NCBI RefSeq assembly: GCF_017948455.1
Contig: NZ_JAFFSU010000016.1
Span: 62,001-126,000 of the forward strand
Reading direction: 5' to 3'
Length of the DNA: 64,000 nt
Source: Streptomyces sp. GESEQ-4
GTDB lineage: Bacteria > Actinomycetota > Actinomycetes > Streptomycetales > Streptomycetaceae
The position numbers were made by a program, and so were the translations under genes. The first letter of the stretch is position 1; each line of letters opens with the position of its first letter. Below, in pieces: positions 24,897 through 33,413 of the stretch. The notes under the pieces are model-generated. The model was not told the origin of the DNA. It saw only the letters and a list, made by a program, of their open reading frames with translations, and made no database searches.

Positions 24897-26276
24897 GTGA
24901 CCGCTGAGGCCAGTCAGGCGGGGTCCGAGGAGGATCCGGCAGCCGACGGCGGGCGACCGCTCCGTATCGCGCTCCTCACCTACAAAGGGAACCCGTTCTG
25001 CGGCGGCCAGGGCGTCTACGTACGGCACCTCTCCCGCGAACTCGCCCGCCTCGGTCACCGCGTCGAGGTCATCGGCGCCCAGCCGTACCCGGTCCTGGAC
25101 GAGGGTTACGACGCCCTGAGCCTCACGGAACTCCCCAGCCTCGACCTTTACCGCCACCCGGACCCCTTCCGGAACCCCAGGCCCGGCGAGTACCGCGACT
25201 GGATCGACGCGCTCGAGGTCGCGACGATGTGGACCGGCGGCTTCCCCGAACCCCTCACCTTCTCCCTCCGCGCCCGGCGTCATCTCCGCGCCCGGCACGG
25301 CGAGTTCGACGTCGTCCACGACAACCAGACCCTGGGCTACGGCCTGTTGGGCGACGTGGGCGCCCCCCTCGTCACCACCATCCACCACCCGATCACCGTG
25401 GACCGCCGCCTGGAGCTGGACGCGGCCGAGGGCTGGCAGCAGCGGTGGTCCAAGCGCCGCTGGTACGGCTTCACCCGCATGCAGAAGCGCGTCGCACGCC
25501 GCCTGCCGTCCGTGCTCACCGTCTCCGGCACGTCCCGCCAGGAGATCATCGACGATCTCGGCGTCCGCGAGGACCGTATCCACGTCGTCCATATCGGCGC
25601 CGACACCGACCTGTTCTCGCCGAATCCCGCGGTACGGCAGGTGCCGGGGCGGATCGTGACGACGTCGAGTGCGGACGTGCCGTTGAAGGGCCTGGTGTTC
25701 CTGGTCGAGGCGCTGGCGAAGGTCCGTACGGAACACCCCGACGCGCACCTCGTCGTCGTCGGCAAGCGCCCCACGGAGGGGCCGGTCGCCCAGGCCGTCG
25801 AGCGGTACGGCCTCGAAGGCGCCGTCGAGTTCGTCAAGGGCATCTCCGACGCCGAACTCGTCGACCTCATCCGCTCCGCCCAGGTCGCCTGCGTGCCGTC
25901 CCTCTACGAGGGCTTCTCCCTCCCCGCCGCCGAGGCGATGGCCACGGGGACGCCGCTGCTCGCCACGACCGGCGGCGCCATCCCGGAGGTCGCCGGACGC
26001 GACGGCGAGACGTGCCTCGCGGTGCCGCCGGGCGACCCGGGCGCGCTGGCCACCGGCCTGAACCGGCTGCTCGGCGACCCGGAGTTGAGAGCGCGGCTGG
26101 GGCGCGCCGGCCGTGAGCGAGTGCTGAAGCACTTCACCTGGGCGCGGGCCGCCGAGGGCACGGTGTCCCGTTACCGCGAGGCGATGGCGCCCTCTGCCGC
26201 CACGCCGCCCGGCCGCTCCGCCGCCGCAGAAGCTGTTGACGTTGTATCCGATCGCGAAAGCAGGGCCACGTGCTGA
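24897..26276 (+). CDS. GT4-family glycosyltransferase
   Basis: A 459-residue GT-B enzyme. The N-terminal acceptor domain contains GGQGVYVRHLSREL (~residues 38-50). The C-terminal nucleotide-sugar domain has VVVGKRP, SLYEGFSLPAAEAMA (the E-x7-E motif) and GGAIPEV. It would transfer a hexose from a nucleotide sugar to a lipid or glycan acceptor. GTG 24897 is the start. The 3' end overlaps the methyltransferase gene by 7 bp. The operon diverges from the kstR-like gene across KstR-type sites, so it may belong to that regulon. Confidence 0.88.
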   Translation: MTAEASQAGSEEDPAADGGRPLRIALLTYKGNPFCGGQGVYVRHLSRELARLGHRVEVIGAQPYPVLDEGYDALSLTELPSLDLYRHPDPFRNPRPGEYRDWIDALEVATMWTGGFPEPLTFSLRARRHLRARHGEFDVVHDNQTLGYGLLGDVGAPLVTTIHHPITVDRRLELDAAEGWQQRWSKRRWYGFTRMQKRVARRLPSVLTVSGTSRQEIIDDLGVREDRIHVVHIGADTDLFSPNPAVRQVPGRIVTTSSADVPLKGLVFLVEALAKVRTEHPDAHLVVVGKRPTEGPVAQAVERYGLEGAVEFVKGISDAELVDLIRSAQVACVPSLYEGFSLPAAEAMATGTPLLATTGGAIPEVAGRDGETCLAVPPGDPGALATGLNRLLGDPELRARLGRAGRERVLKHFTWARAAEGTVSRYREAMAPSAATPPGRSAAAEAVDVVSDRESRATC

Positions 26277-27019
26277 CCGTCGACTTCTCCCGGTTCCCGC
26301 TCGCCCCCGGCGACCGTGTGCTGGACCTCGGCTGCGGTGCCGGCCGGCACGCGTTCGAGTGTTATCGGCGGGGTGCGCAGGTCGTGGCGCTGGACCAGAA
26401 CGCCGAGGAGATCAGCGAGGTCGCGAAGTGGTTCGCGGCGATGAAGGAGGCGGGGGAGGCACCGGAGGGGGCCACCGCGACCGCCATGGAGGGCGACGCC
26501 CTCGCGCTGCCCTTCCCGGACGAGTCCTTCGACGTCGTCATCATCTCCGAGGTGATGGAGCACATCCCGGACGACAAGGGCGTACTCGCGGAGATGGTGC
26601 GGGTGTTGAAGCCCGGCGGGCGGATCGCGGTCACCGTCCCCCGCTACGGCCCCGAGAAGGTCTGCTGGGCCCTGTCCGACGCCTACCACGAGGTCGAGGG
26701 CGGCCACATCCGCATCTACAAGGCGGACGAACTGATCGGGAAGATCAAGGAGGCGGGGCTCAAGCCGTACGGCAGTCATCACGCCCACGCCCTCCACAGC
26801 CCCTACTGGTGGCTCAAGTGCGCGTTCGGCGTGGACAACGACAAGGCGCTGCCGGTCAAGGCGTACCACAAGCTGCTGGTCTGGGACATCATGAAGAAAC
26901 CCCTGGCGACCAGGGTCGCCGAGCAGGCGCTCAACCCGCTGATCGGCAAGAGTTTCGTGGTCTACGCGACCAAGCCCCACCTCCCGCGTCTCGCCGAAGC
27001 CGAGGTGGCCGCCAAGTGA
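26270..27019 (+). CDS. class I SAM-dependent methyltransferase
   Basis: A 249-residue methyltransferase with motif I VLDLGCGAGRHAFE (~residues 21-34), an acidic VVALDQN end of strand 2, and DVVIISEVMEHIPD as motif IV. The C-terminal region has SPYWWLKCAFG and lipid-enzyme-like basic/aromatic stretches. GTG 26270 overlaps the glycosyltransferase stop and its own stop overlaps the next GTG as GTGA. Translational coupling suggests the three proteins modify one product, perhaps a glycolipid. Confidence 0.88.
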   Translation: MLTVDFSRFPLAPGDRVLDLGCGAGRHAFECYRRGAQVVALDQNAEEISEVAKWFAAMKEAGEAPEGATATAMEGDALALPFPDESFDVVIISEVMEHIPDDKGVLAEMVRVLKPGGRIAVTVPRYGPEKVCWALSDAYHEVEGGHIRIYKADELIGKIKEAGLKPYGSHHAHALHSPYWWLKCAFGVDNDKALPVKAYHKLLVWDIMKKPLATRVAEQALNPLIGKSFVVYATKPHLPRLAEAEVAAK

Positions 27020-28086
27020 CCACCCCCCGGACAGAACACCTCGTCCTGCCCGGGGTCCTCACCGCGGAGGAGGCCGCCGCGACCGTCGCCGGCATCCTCG
27101 CCGTGCAGCGGGAGGACGGCGCGATCCCGTGGTTCCGGGGGCACCACCTCGACCCGTGGGACCACGTCGAGGCGGCGATGGGCCTGGACGCGGCCGGTGA
27201 ACACGAGGCCGCCGAGCGGGCGTACCTGTGGCTGGCGGCCCATCAGAACGAGGACGGCTCGTGGTACGCGGCGTACCACGACGGCGAAGCCTGTGCGGTC
27301 ACCGACCGGGGCCGCGAGACGAACTTCGTCGCCTACGCGGCCGTAGGCGTCTGGCACCACTACCTCGCGACCGGCGACGACACGTTCCTGGACCGCATGT
27401 GGCCCGTCGTCCACGCGGCGATCGAGTTCGTGCTGCGCCTCCAGCAGCCGGGCGGGCAGATCGGCTGGAAGCGCGAGGACGACGGCACGGGCGTCAACGA
27501 CGCGCTGCTGACCGGGAGTTCGTCGATCCATCAGGCACTGCGCTGCGCTCTCGCCATCGCCGAACAGCGTGAAGAGCCGCAGCCGGACTGGGAGTTGGCG
27601 GTCGGCGCGCTGCGGCACGCGATCCGCCGGCACCCCGAGCGGTTCCTCGACAAGGACCGCTACTCGATGGACTGGTACTACCCAGTGCTGGGGGGCGCGT
27701 TGACGGACGCGGAAGCCAAGTCCCGGATCGAGACGGACTGGGACCGCTTCGTCGTGCCCGGCCTCGGCGTGCGCTGCGTCGTCCCCAACCCGTGGGTGAC
27801 GGGCGGGGAGTCGGCCGAACTCGCCCTCGCGCTCTGGGCGATGGGCGAGTCCGACCACGCGCTGGACATCCTGCAGTCCATCCAGCACCTGCGGGACCCG
27901 GAGACCGGCCTCTACTGGACGGGCTACGTGTTCGAGGACCGCAAGGTCTGGCCCCGCGAACTGACCACCTGGACAGCCGGCTCCCTTCTTCTCGCGGTAG
28001 CCGCACTGGGCGGCGACGAGGCAACGTGCGCGGTGTTCAGTGGGGAGCGGTTGCCGAGGGGGCTGGACCCGGACTGCTGTGGCTGA
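27016..28086 (+). CDS. alpha/alpha-toroid protein (annotated elsewhere as prenyltransferase)
   Basis: A 356-residue soluble protein of alpha/alpha-barrel type. Helical repeats contain QREDGAIPWFRGHHLDPWDH, LAAHQNEDGSWYA, LQQPGGQIGWKRED and LRDPETGLYWTGYVFED, as in squalene-cyclase/glycosidase-like toroids. Acidic residues around DPWDH and EDGSWY could form an active site. No signal peptide is seen. It is the third gene of the glycosyltransferase-methyltransferase operon (GTGA overlap). 'Prenyltransferase' is only a fold-based label; a glycosidase or glycan-modifying role is as likely. Confidence 0.75.
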   Translation: MTTPRTEHLVLPGVLTAEEAAATVAGILAVQREDGAIPWFRGHHLDPWDHVEAAMGLDAAGEHEAAERAYLWLAAHQNEDGSWYAAYHDGEACAVTDRGRETNFVAYAAVGVWHHYLATGDDTFLDRMWPVVHAAIEFVLRLQQPGGQIGWKREDDGTGVNDALLTGSSSIHQALRCALAIAEQREEPQPDWELAVGALRHAIRRHPERFLDKDRYSMDWYYPVLGGALTDAEAKSRIETDWDRFVVPGLGVRCVVPNPWVTGGESAELALALWAMGESDHALDILQSIQHLRDPETGLYWTGYVFEDRKVWPRELTTWTAGSLLLAVAALGGDEATCAVFSGERLPRGLDPDCCG

Positions 28087-28095
28087 AGCGCCCCG

Positions 28096-28124
28096 AAGGG
28101 GCGCGGGGAACTGCGCGACCAGCC
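28096..28124 (-). repeat. dispersed Streptomyces repeat, copy 5
   Basis: Reverse-oriented copy of the 6651 core, 10 bp after the toroid-protein stop. Together with the preceding GCGCCCCGAAGGGGCGC (28088-28104) it can fold as a terminator for the glycosyltransferase operon. Confidence 0.8.
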
Positions 28125-28167
28125 ACGACGAACCCGCAGTGATCCACCGGCCCCTCCCGCGGAGCGC

Positions 28168-28455
28168 TCAGTGCTTGCTGATTCGGCCTGCTAGGGCGTG
28201 TCCCACGAACAAGTACACGACCGCCGCCAGGCCGTAACCGCAGACCACCCGCGCCCATTGCTCGTCGAAGGTGAACAGGTCATGGGACCAGCCGGCAAGC
28301 CAGCGGGCCGCGTCATGGATGAACTGCACGAAGTCGTTCGCGCCGTTCGCATCCAGCAGATACATCAGGATCCACAGCCCGAGGATGCCGGCCATGACGT
28401 CGGCGACGAGGGCGATGACCCTCCCGGCCTGATTGGAGCCAGAGGTAGGAGACAT
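28168..28455 (-). CDS. small two-helix membrane protein of unknown function
   Basis: 95 residues with two hydrophobic helices (VIALVADVMAGILGLWILMYLL and VVCGYGLAAVVYLFVGHALAG). They are separated by a hydrophilic loop rich in Asp, Trp and Asn (DANGANDFVQFIHDAARWLAGWSHD is the loop's general region). I recognise no named family beyond conserved Streptomyces small membrane proteins. It stands alone and diverges from the VWA operon. Confidence 0.6.
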   Translation of the reverse strand: MSPTSGSNQAGRVIALVADVMAGILGLWILMYLLDANGANDFVQFIHDAARWLAGWSHDLFTFDEQWARVVCGYGLAAVVYLFVGHALAGRISKH

Positions 28456-28596
28456 ACCTTGCGGATTGCCCTTGAACTCTGAATCAAACCAAGTCGACTG
28501 CCGTTAACCCTCCGTTCCACCGGAATCGGCCCTACCAGGGGCCGGTGTTAGAGATGACCACCGATGATCCTGCCCCCGGAGAGGGCAGGAGAGCCG

Positions 28597-29922
28597 GTGT
28601 CCGAAGCAGACAGACCGCACGCCACATCCGAAGCCGACAGACCACGCGCCGCAGCGGAACCACGACTCGCCACCCGAAGCAGGGAACGCCGCCGACGGCG
28701 CTTACCCCTCCACGTCGCCATCGCCCTGCCACTCGCCCTGACCGGACTGATCGCCCTGCTCGTCACGGGCAACGCACTGCGCCCGTTCGACCGTGTCATC
28801 ACCCTCCACTCCCTCATGGCCTCCAAGTCCGACTACTTCAAAGACCCCGAAGTACAGCGGCTGTTGCTGAAGCACGGCATCCGCGTCGACATCAAACGGC
28901 TCGGCTCCCTCGGTATCGCCAAGCAGTCCCTGGACGGCATGGACGTGGTCTTCCCGTCCGGCCAGCCCGCGGCCAGGCTGATCCTCAACCGGCAGAAGCG
29001 ATCGGTGCATTCGGCACGCCCCTTCGTCACACCGCTGGTGCTCGGCACGTTCCGGCAGTACGCCGAGACCCTGGAGAAGGCGGGCGTGGCCACCGCGCAG
29101 CCGACGACGGACGGCAGCAAGACGCTCTACTACGACCTGAACATGGCCGGGTTCATGGAACTGCTCGACGGCCTGCACGAGGGACGCGAGATGGCCCACC
29201 AGGACAAGGACAGGATCAAGGAACGCGCCGACACCTGGAACGGCATCGGCTTCGACAAGACAGGCAACGGGCGCAGCAACGGCAACCGTGTCCTGGTCCG
29301 CACATCCGACGTCTGCGAGTCCAACTCCGCGGGCAGTTACCTCAGCATCCTCGCCTTCGTCGCGAACGGTGACAGCACACCGGGTGCGGACGAGAACGAC
29401 AAGGCCGCCATCAAGGAGGCCGAGGAGGTCGCCCGGAAGATCAAGCCCCTCATCACCCTCCAGGGAATGTGGGACGACGAACAGGCCGAGAGCTACTTCT
29501 CCGACGTAGGCGACACCGTCCCCATCGCCCTGATCTACGAGCACCAGTACCTGGCCCACCAGATCGACTACGTGAGCAAGAAGAAGCAGCGCGATTCCCG
29601 CCGCGTCCTGCTCTACCCCTCTCCCTCCGCCCTCACCAAGCCGCAGCTCATCTCCCTCAGCGAGAACGGAGACCGGCTGGTCGAGCTCATCAAGGAGGAC
29701 CGCGACCTGCGTCGACGCGCCATCGAACTGGGCTTCCGCGTCCGGGCCTCCGGCGAGGACGGCACCGGCAGGCAACTCGACACGTATCTGCGCGAGCACG
29801 GGATACAGGCGCCGGTCGACAACCCCGACCAGACCGCGATGTACGAGCCCGACCTGGAGGTCCTGGAGCGGATCATCGATGACGTCGGCGGATGCTCACC
29901 GCCCGAACGGGACGCCCCATGA
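28597..29922 (+). CDS. membrane-anchored extracellular protein, solute-binding-like (VWA operon gene 1)
   Basis: A 441-residue protein. A basic N-terminus (RSRERRRRRLPL) precedes one transmembrane helix (~residues 36-57), and the rest is a soluble outer domain. The opening strands (VITLHSLMASKSDYF, LLLKHGIRVDIKRLGS, GMDVVFPSGQPAAR) look like a periplasmic-binding fold. No enzyme motif is visible. GTG 28597 follows AGGAGA; an upstream ATG at 28564 is possible. The N-terminus has a SEADRP duplication. The stop forms ATGA with the VWA lipoprotein gene. Confidence 0.7.
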   Translation: MSEADRPHATSEADRPRAAAEPRLATRSRERRRRRLPLHVAIALPLALTGLIALLVTGNALRPFDRVITLHSLMASKSDYFKDPEVQRLLLKHGIRVDIKRLGSLGIAKQSLDGMDVVFPSGQPAARLILNRQKRSVHSARPFVTPLVLGTFRQYAETLEKAGVATAQPTTDGSKTLYYDLNMAGFMELLDGLHEGREMAHQDKDRIKERADTWNGIGFDKTGNGRSNGNRVLVRTSDVCESNSAGSYLSILAFVANGDSTPGADENDKAAIKEAEEVARKIKPLITLQGMWDDEQAESYFSDVGDTVPIALIYEHQYLAHQIDYVSKKKQRDSRRVLLYPSPSALTKPQLISLSENGDRLVELIKEDRDLRRRAIELGFRVRASGEDGTGRQLDTYLREHGIQAPVDNPDQTAMYEPDLEVLERIIDDVGGCSPPERDAP

Positions 29923-31493
29923 GCCGGTACGCCCGCACCGTCACCGCCTCCCTGGCCCTCACGCTGGCCCTCCTCGCCACCCTCACCTCCTGCGGCACGG
30001 GCGAAGAGGACGTCACCCTGCGGGTCCTCGCCAGCCCCGAACTCGCCGACCTGGAACCCCTGTTGGGCGAGCTGAAGGACGACACCGGCGTGCAGCTGGA
30101 GATGGACTACCGGGCCACGGCCGATCTCGCGGGCGCCCGGAAGCCGTCGTACGACCTGGCCTGGCCCACTTCCGACCGCTCTTTCCTGCTGCGCCTGGAG
30201 GACTCCGGCGAGCGGGCCACCCGGCCCGAGTCCACCCCGATCATGCGCTCGCCGGTGGTGGTCGGGCTCGCCCCCGGGACCGCCGAGGCCCTGAAGGCGA
30301 AGGTGCCCGGCGGACGGCTGTCGTGGGCGGACCTCGCGGACGCGGCGGCCGACGGGACCGTACGGTTCGGGATGGCCGACCCGCGCCGCAGCGACACCGG
30401 GCGCGCGGCCCTCGTCGGCGTCGCGACGGCGGCGGCGGGAACCGGCAGCGCGTTGCGCGAACAGGACGTCTCCTGCGACCGGTTGCGTGGTTTCCGCTCG
30501 GGCCAGACCCTCACAGGCGCCAGCTCGCGCGAGCTGGTCGACGCCTACGTACGCAATCAGAAGGACGCCGACGCGCTGATCGCGCACGAGTCCGAACTGC
30601 TGTCCCTGAACGCCACGGACAAGCTGCGCGAGCCGCTCCAGATCGTGCACCCCGAGGACGGCATGGTGCTGTCCGACTTCCCGCTGCTGCTCCTGAACTC
30701 CGACCAGCGGACCGCGTACGGCAAAGTCGTCGACTGGCTGCTGAGCGCCGACACGCAGCAGAAGCTGATGAAGCGCACCTGGCGCCGCCCCGTCAACCAG
30801 GACGTCACGCCCGCCCAGCCCCTCCAGGCACCGGTCGGCAACGCGCTCGCCTTCCCCGACCGGCTGTCCGTCGTCGAGCGACTCGTCGCCGACTACGGCG
30901 ACCCCGCGAGCGCCACCACCGACCAAGTGGTGTTCCTGCTCGACTTCTCCACCTCCATGCGCGGCGACCGCATCACCGACCTGCGTGCCGCCTTCGCCGA
31001 CCTCAGCGGCGCCGACCCCACGTCCACCGGGAAGTTCGCCCGCTTCTACCGGGGCGAGCACCTCACAGTCGTACGATTCGGCGGCAGCGTCCTTCAGGAA
31101 CGCACGGTGATCGTGCGCGGGGACGGCGATCTCCGCGCCCTGGACCAAGTGGTGGCCGCCGACGACTTCGACGACGCCACCGCCGTATGGTCGGCCCTCG
31201 ACCGCGGCTACCGCATCGCCGCGGCGGCCGTGAAGGCGGCACCCGAACGGCCCGTGTCCATCGTGCTGATGACGGACGGCGAGAGCAACGCGGGCATCGG
31301 CTATACGGAGTTCCTGCGCCGCCACTCCCGGCTCGCGCCCGACGCACGCGAAGTACCCACCTTCCCCGTCCACTTCGGCGAGGCCGACGCCGGAGCCCTC
31401 GAGAAGGCCGCGACCGCGACCGGCGGCCGCATGGTCGACGCCGGCCTTTCCTCACTCTCCGACGCTTTCAAGGAGATCCGTGGGTGTCATTGA
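29919..31493 (+). CDS. lipoprotein with solute-binding domain fused to a VWA domain (VWA operon gene 2)
   Basis: A 524-residue lipoprotein with a lipobox LTSC at cysteine 25. Residues ~30-330 form a type-2 periplasmic-binding domain (VTLRVLASPELADLEPLL, SYDLAWPTSDRSF). Residues ~345-524 form a von Willebrand A domain with an intact MIDAS, D-F-S-T-S, and a late VLMTDGES. It could bind a small ligand and another protein metal-dependently at the cell surface. It is coupled on both sides (ATGA upstream, 14-bp overlap downstream). Confidence 0.85.
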   Translation: MSRYARTVTASLALTLALLATLTSCGTGEEDVTLRVLASPELADLEPLLGELKDDTGVQLEMDYRATADLAGARKPSYDLAWPTSDRSFLLRLEDSGERATRPESTPIMRSPVVVGLAPGTAEALKAKVPGGRLSWADLADAAADGTVRFGMADPRRSDTGRAALVGVATAAAGTGSALREQDVSCDRLRGFRSGQTLTGASSRELVDAYVRNQKDADALIAHESELLSLNATDKLREPLQIVHPEDGMVLSDFPLLLLNSDQRTAYGKVVDWLLSADTQQKLMKRTWRRPVNQDVTPAQPLQAPVGNALAFPDRLSVVERLVADYGDPASATTDQVVFLLDFSTSMRGDRITDLRAAFADLSGADPTSTGKFARFYRGEHLTVVRFGGSVLQERTVIVRGDGDLRALDQVVAADDFDDATAVWSALDRGYRIAAAAVKAAPERPVSIVLMTDGESNAGIGYTEFLRRHSRLAPDAREVPTFPVHFGEADAGALEKAATATGGRMVDAGLSSLSDAFKEIRGCH

Positions 31494-32259
31494 CAGTCAG
31501 TGGTGGAGCATGAGGTGGCCGTGGATGGTCGTCTGGCTCGCGACTGCCGCCTGCTTCGGAGTTGTCCTCTGGTACGTGGTGAGACGCTTGGCGAAGGCCT
31601 GGCGCAGGAGGAACCCGCGTGGGCACGCGGTCTCCGGAAGGTGCTTCTATCTGGACGAGGAGCAGGTCGAGGACGACGCGGACGTGCTCCTGATACCGAG
31701 GTCGGATGCGCAGGTGTCCCACGAGGTCAAAGCCTCGCGCGGCGGAGGTGTGACCGGCACGGTTTCCGGCGTCAGCGGCAGACTGGAGCAGACCTCGGAC
31801 TCCTCGACCAAGATCGAGAGGCCGGATGTCAGCACGCCGATGAAGACCATCGCCCTGATCATGGACAGGCTGCGGGAGCAGGACAGGGTCGTGGACGCCG
31901 ACCTTGCCAAGGGACGGCTCGTCCTCACCGCCGCCCTCGCCGACGAGCTGCGGGACGCCGCCGCGGAGGGCGTGGCGCTGACGGACGTCAGAGGCGGGAC
32001 CTACATCTCGGTCTCCGGCCTCTTCACGGTCCGCAGGACCGACCGCGACGACTTCGTGCTGCGCGCCCGCTACGGCACCGGCGGGACGGCCGCGCATGTG
32101 AAGATCACGTGCGAGCAGCGCTGGATCCGCAGGAGGTTCCCGGTCGACGACTACTCGGAGGACGAGAAGTTCCCCGCCACCTGTCTGGGCCTGGTGCGCT
32201 CATGGAACGACAGGACGGCCGAACTCACGCTGGACCCAGTCGCCATCTTCCAGTGGTGA
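31480..32259 (+). CDS. single-pass membrane protein of unknown function (VWA operon gene 3)
   Basis: 259 residues. A tryptophan-rich N-terminus leads into one transmembrane helix (~residues 14-34), then RRLAKAWRRRN. A soluble domain begins at about GRCFYLDEEQVEDDADVLLIP and continues with a Gly/Ser-rich segment, then VDADLAKGRLVLTAALADEL. The positive-inside rule places the soluble part in the cytoplasm, so this protein could relay between the surface pair and the cell interior. GTG 31480 lies inside the VWA gene. No known family is recognised. Confidence 0.7.
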   Translation: MGVIDSQWWSMRWPWMVVWLATAACFGVVLWYVVRRLAKAWRRRNPRGHAVSGRCFYLDEEQVEDDADVLLIPRSDAQVSHEVKASRGGGVTGTVSGVSGRLEQTSDSSTKIERPDVSTPMKTIALIMDRLREQDRVVDADLAKGRLVLTAALADELRDAAAEGVALTDVRGGTYISVSGLFTVRRTDRDDFVLRARYGTGGTAAHVKITCEQRWIRRRFPVDDYSEDEKFPATCLGLVRSWNDRTAELTLDPVAIFQW

Positions 32260-32285
32260 GCAAGTGGTGAACACCCGCCCCGCGC

Positions 32286-33293
32286 CTACGCGTTGAGCTC
32301 AGCCAAGACCCGCAACGACCGCCGGTCAGGCGCCAGCGCCAGCAGATCCGTCACCGGCCCCTTCCGCCACAACTCCAGTCGCTCGGCGATCCGTTCGCGT
32401 GGTCCGACGAGGGAGATCTCGTCGGCGAAGGCGTCCGGAACGGCGAGTACGGCCTCCTCCCGCCGCCCCTCCAGGAACAGCCGCTGAATCCGCCGCGCCT
32501 CCTCCTCGTACCCCATCCGCGCCATCAGATCGGCGTGGAAGTTGCGGGAGGCGTGACCCATGCCGCCGATGTAGAAGCCCAGCATCGTCTTGACGGGGAG
32601 GAGCCCTTCGGCGAGGTCGTCACAGACGTGCACCCGGGCCATGGGGGCGACGAGGAAGCCCTCAGGAAGGTCGGCCAGCGACGCCTCGTACGCCTCGGGC
32701 CGGGTCGGCGACCAGTACAGCGGCAGCCAGCCGTCGGCGATCCGGGTCGTCTGCGCGACGTTCTTCGGCCCCTCCGCGCCGAGCAGGATGGGGAGTTCGG
32801 CGCGCAGGGGATGAGTGATGGGCTTGAGAGGCTTACCGAGCCCGGAACCGTCCTCGCCCCGATAGGGAAGCGAGTGAAAGCGCCCGTCGAGCGCGACGGG
32901 GGCTTCGCGGCGCAGGACTTGCCGTACGACATCGATGTACTCCCGGGTCGCGGTCAGCGGCGACTTCGGGAACGGACGGCCGTACCACCCCTCCACCACC
33001 TGCGGCCCCGACAGCCCCAGCCCGAGCATCATCCGCCCACCGGAGAGATGGTCGAGGGTCAGCGCATGCATGGCGGTGGTGGTGGGAGACCGCGCCGCCA
33101 TCTGCGCAACGGCCGTACCCAGCTTGATCCTCGACGTCTGCGCGGCGATCCAGGTCAGCGGCGTGAAGACGTCCGACCCCCACGACTCAGCCGTCCACAC
33201 GGAGTCGTAGCCAAGCCGCTCGGCCTCCTGAGCGAGCGGCACATGGTCGGACGAGGGGCCACGCCCCCAGTAACCGAGTGCGAGACCGAGCCG
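32286..33293 (-). CDS. LLM-class F420-dependent oxidoreductase (Rv3520c-like)
   Basis: A 335-residue luciferase-like monooxygenase-fold enzyme. The pattern MRLGLALGYWGRG, TAESWGSD, LGTAVAQMAARSPTTTAMHA, LDHLSGGRMMLGLGLSGPQVVEGWYG, and ILLGAEGPKNVA closely matches my memory of Mycobacterium Rv3520c, an F420-linked reductase of the KstR steroid regulon. It probably reduces or oxidises a steroid-ring or lipid intermediate using F420. ATG 33293 follows GGAGGAGGG. A CTGAY-N5-GTCAG palindrome lies 14 bp upstream, suited to repression. Confidence 0.85.
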   Translation of the reverse strand, partial: RLGLALGYWGRGPSSDHVPLAQEAERLGYDSVWTAESWGSDVFTPLTWIAAQTSRIKLGTAVAQMAARSPTTTAMHALTLDHLSGGRMMLGLGLSGPQVVEGWYGRPFPKSPLTATREYIDVVRQVLRREAPVALDGRFHSLPYRGEDGSGLGKPLKPITHPLRAELPILLGAEGPKNVAQTTRIADGWLPLYWSPTRPEAYEASLADLPEGFLVAPMARVHVCDDLAEGLLPVKTMLGFYIGGMGHASRNFHADLMARMGYEEEARRIQRLFLEGRREEAVLAVPDAFADEISLVGPRERIAERLELWRKGPVTDLLALAPDRRSLRVLAELNA

Positions 33294-33306
33294 CATACGC
33301 CCTCCT

Positions 33307-33323
33307 CCTGACGGAGTGTCAGC
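33307..33323. promoter_or_regulatory. CTGAY-N5-GTCAG palindrome, site B (F420 oxidoreductase)
   Basis: CCTGACGGAGTGTCAGC, directly upstream of the ribosome-binding site of the LLM oxidoreductase. Same arms as sites A, C and D. Confidence 0.6.
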
Positions 33324-33413
33324 TGATGTGTGGGGGCTGCGACTGTACGACAACGGCCCCTCACCGGGAAGGGTGAGGGGCCGGAGTACGGCCGGTACGG
33401 CTACGTGCCGGTC

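Noticed and set aside
27016..28086. A terpene biosynthesis gene (prenyltransferase)
   Set aside because: Only the alpha/alpha-toroid fold is seen; no DDxxD-type or DxDD motif and no terpene partner genes are nearby.
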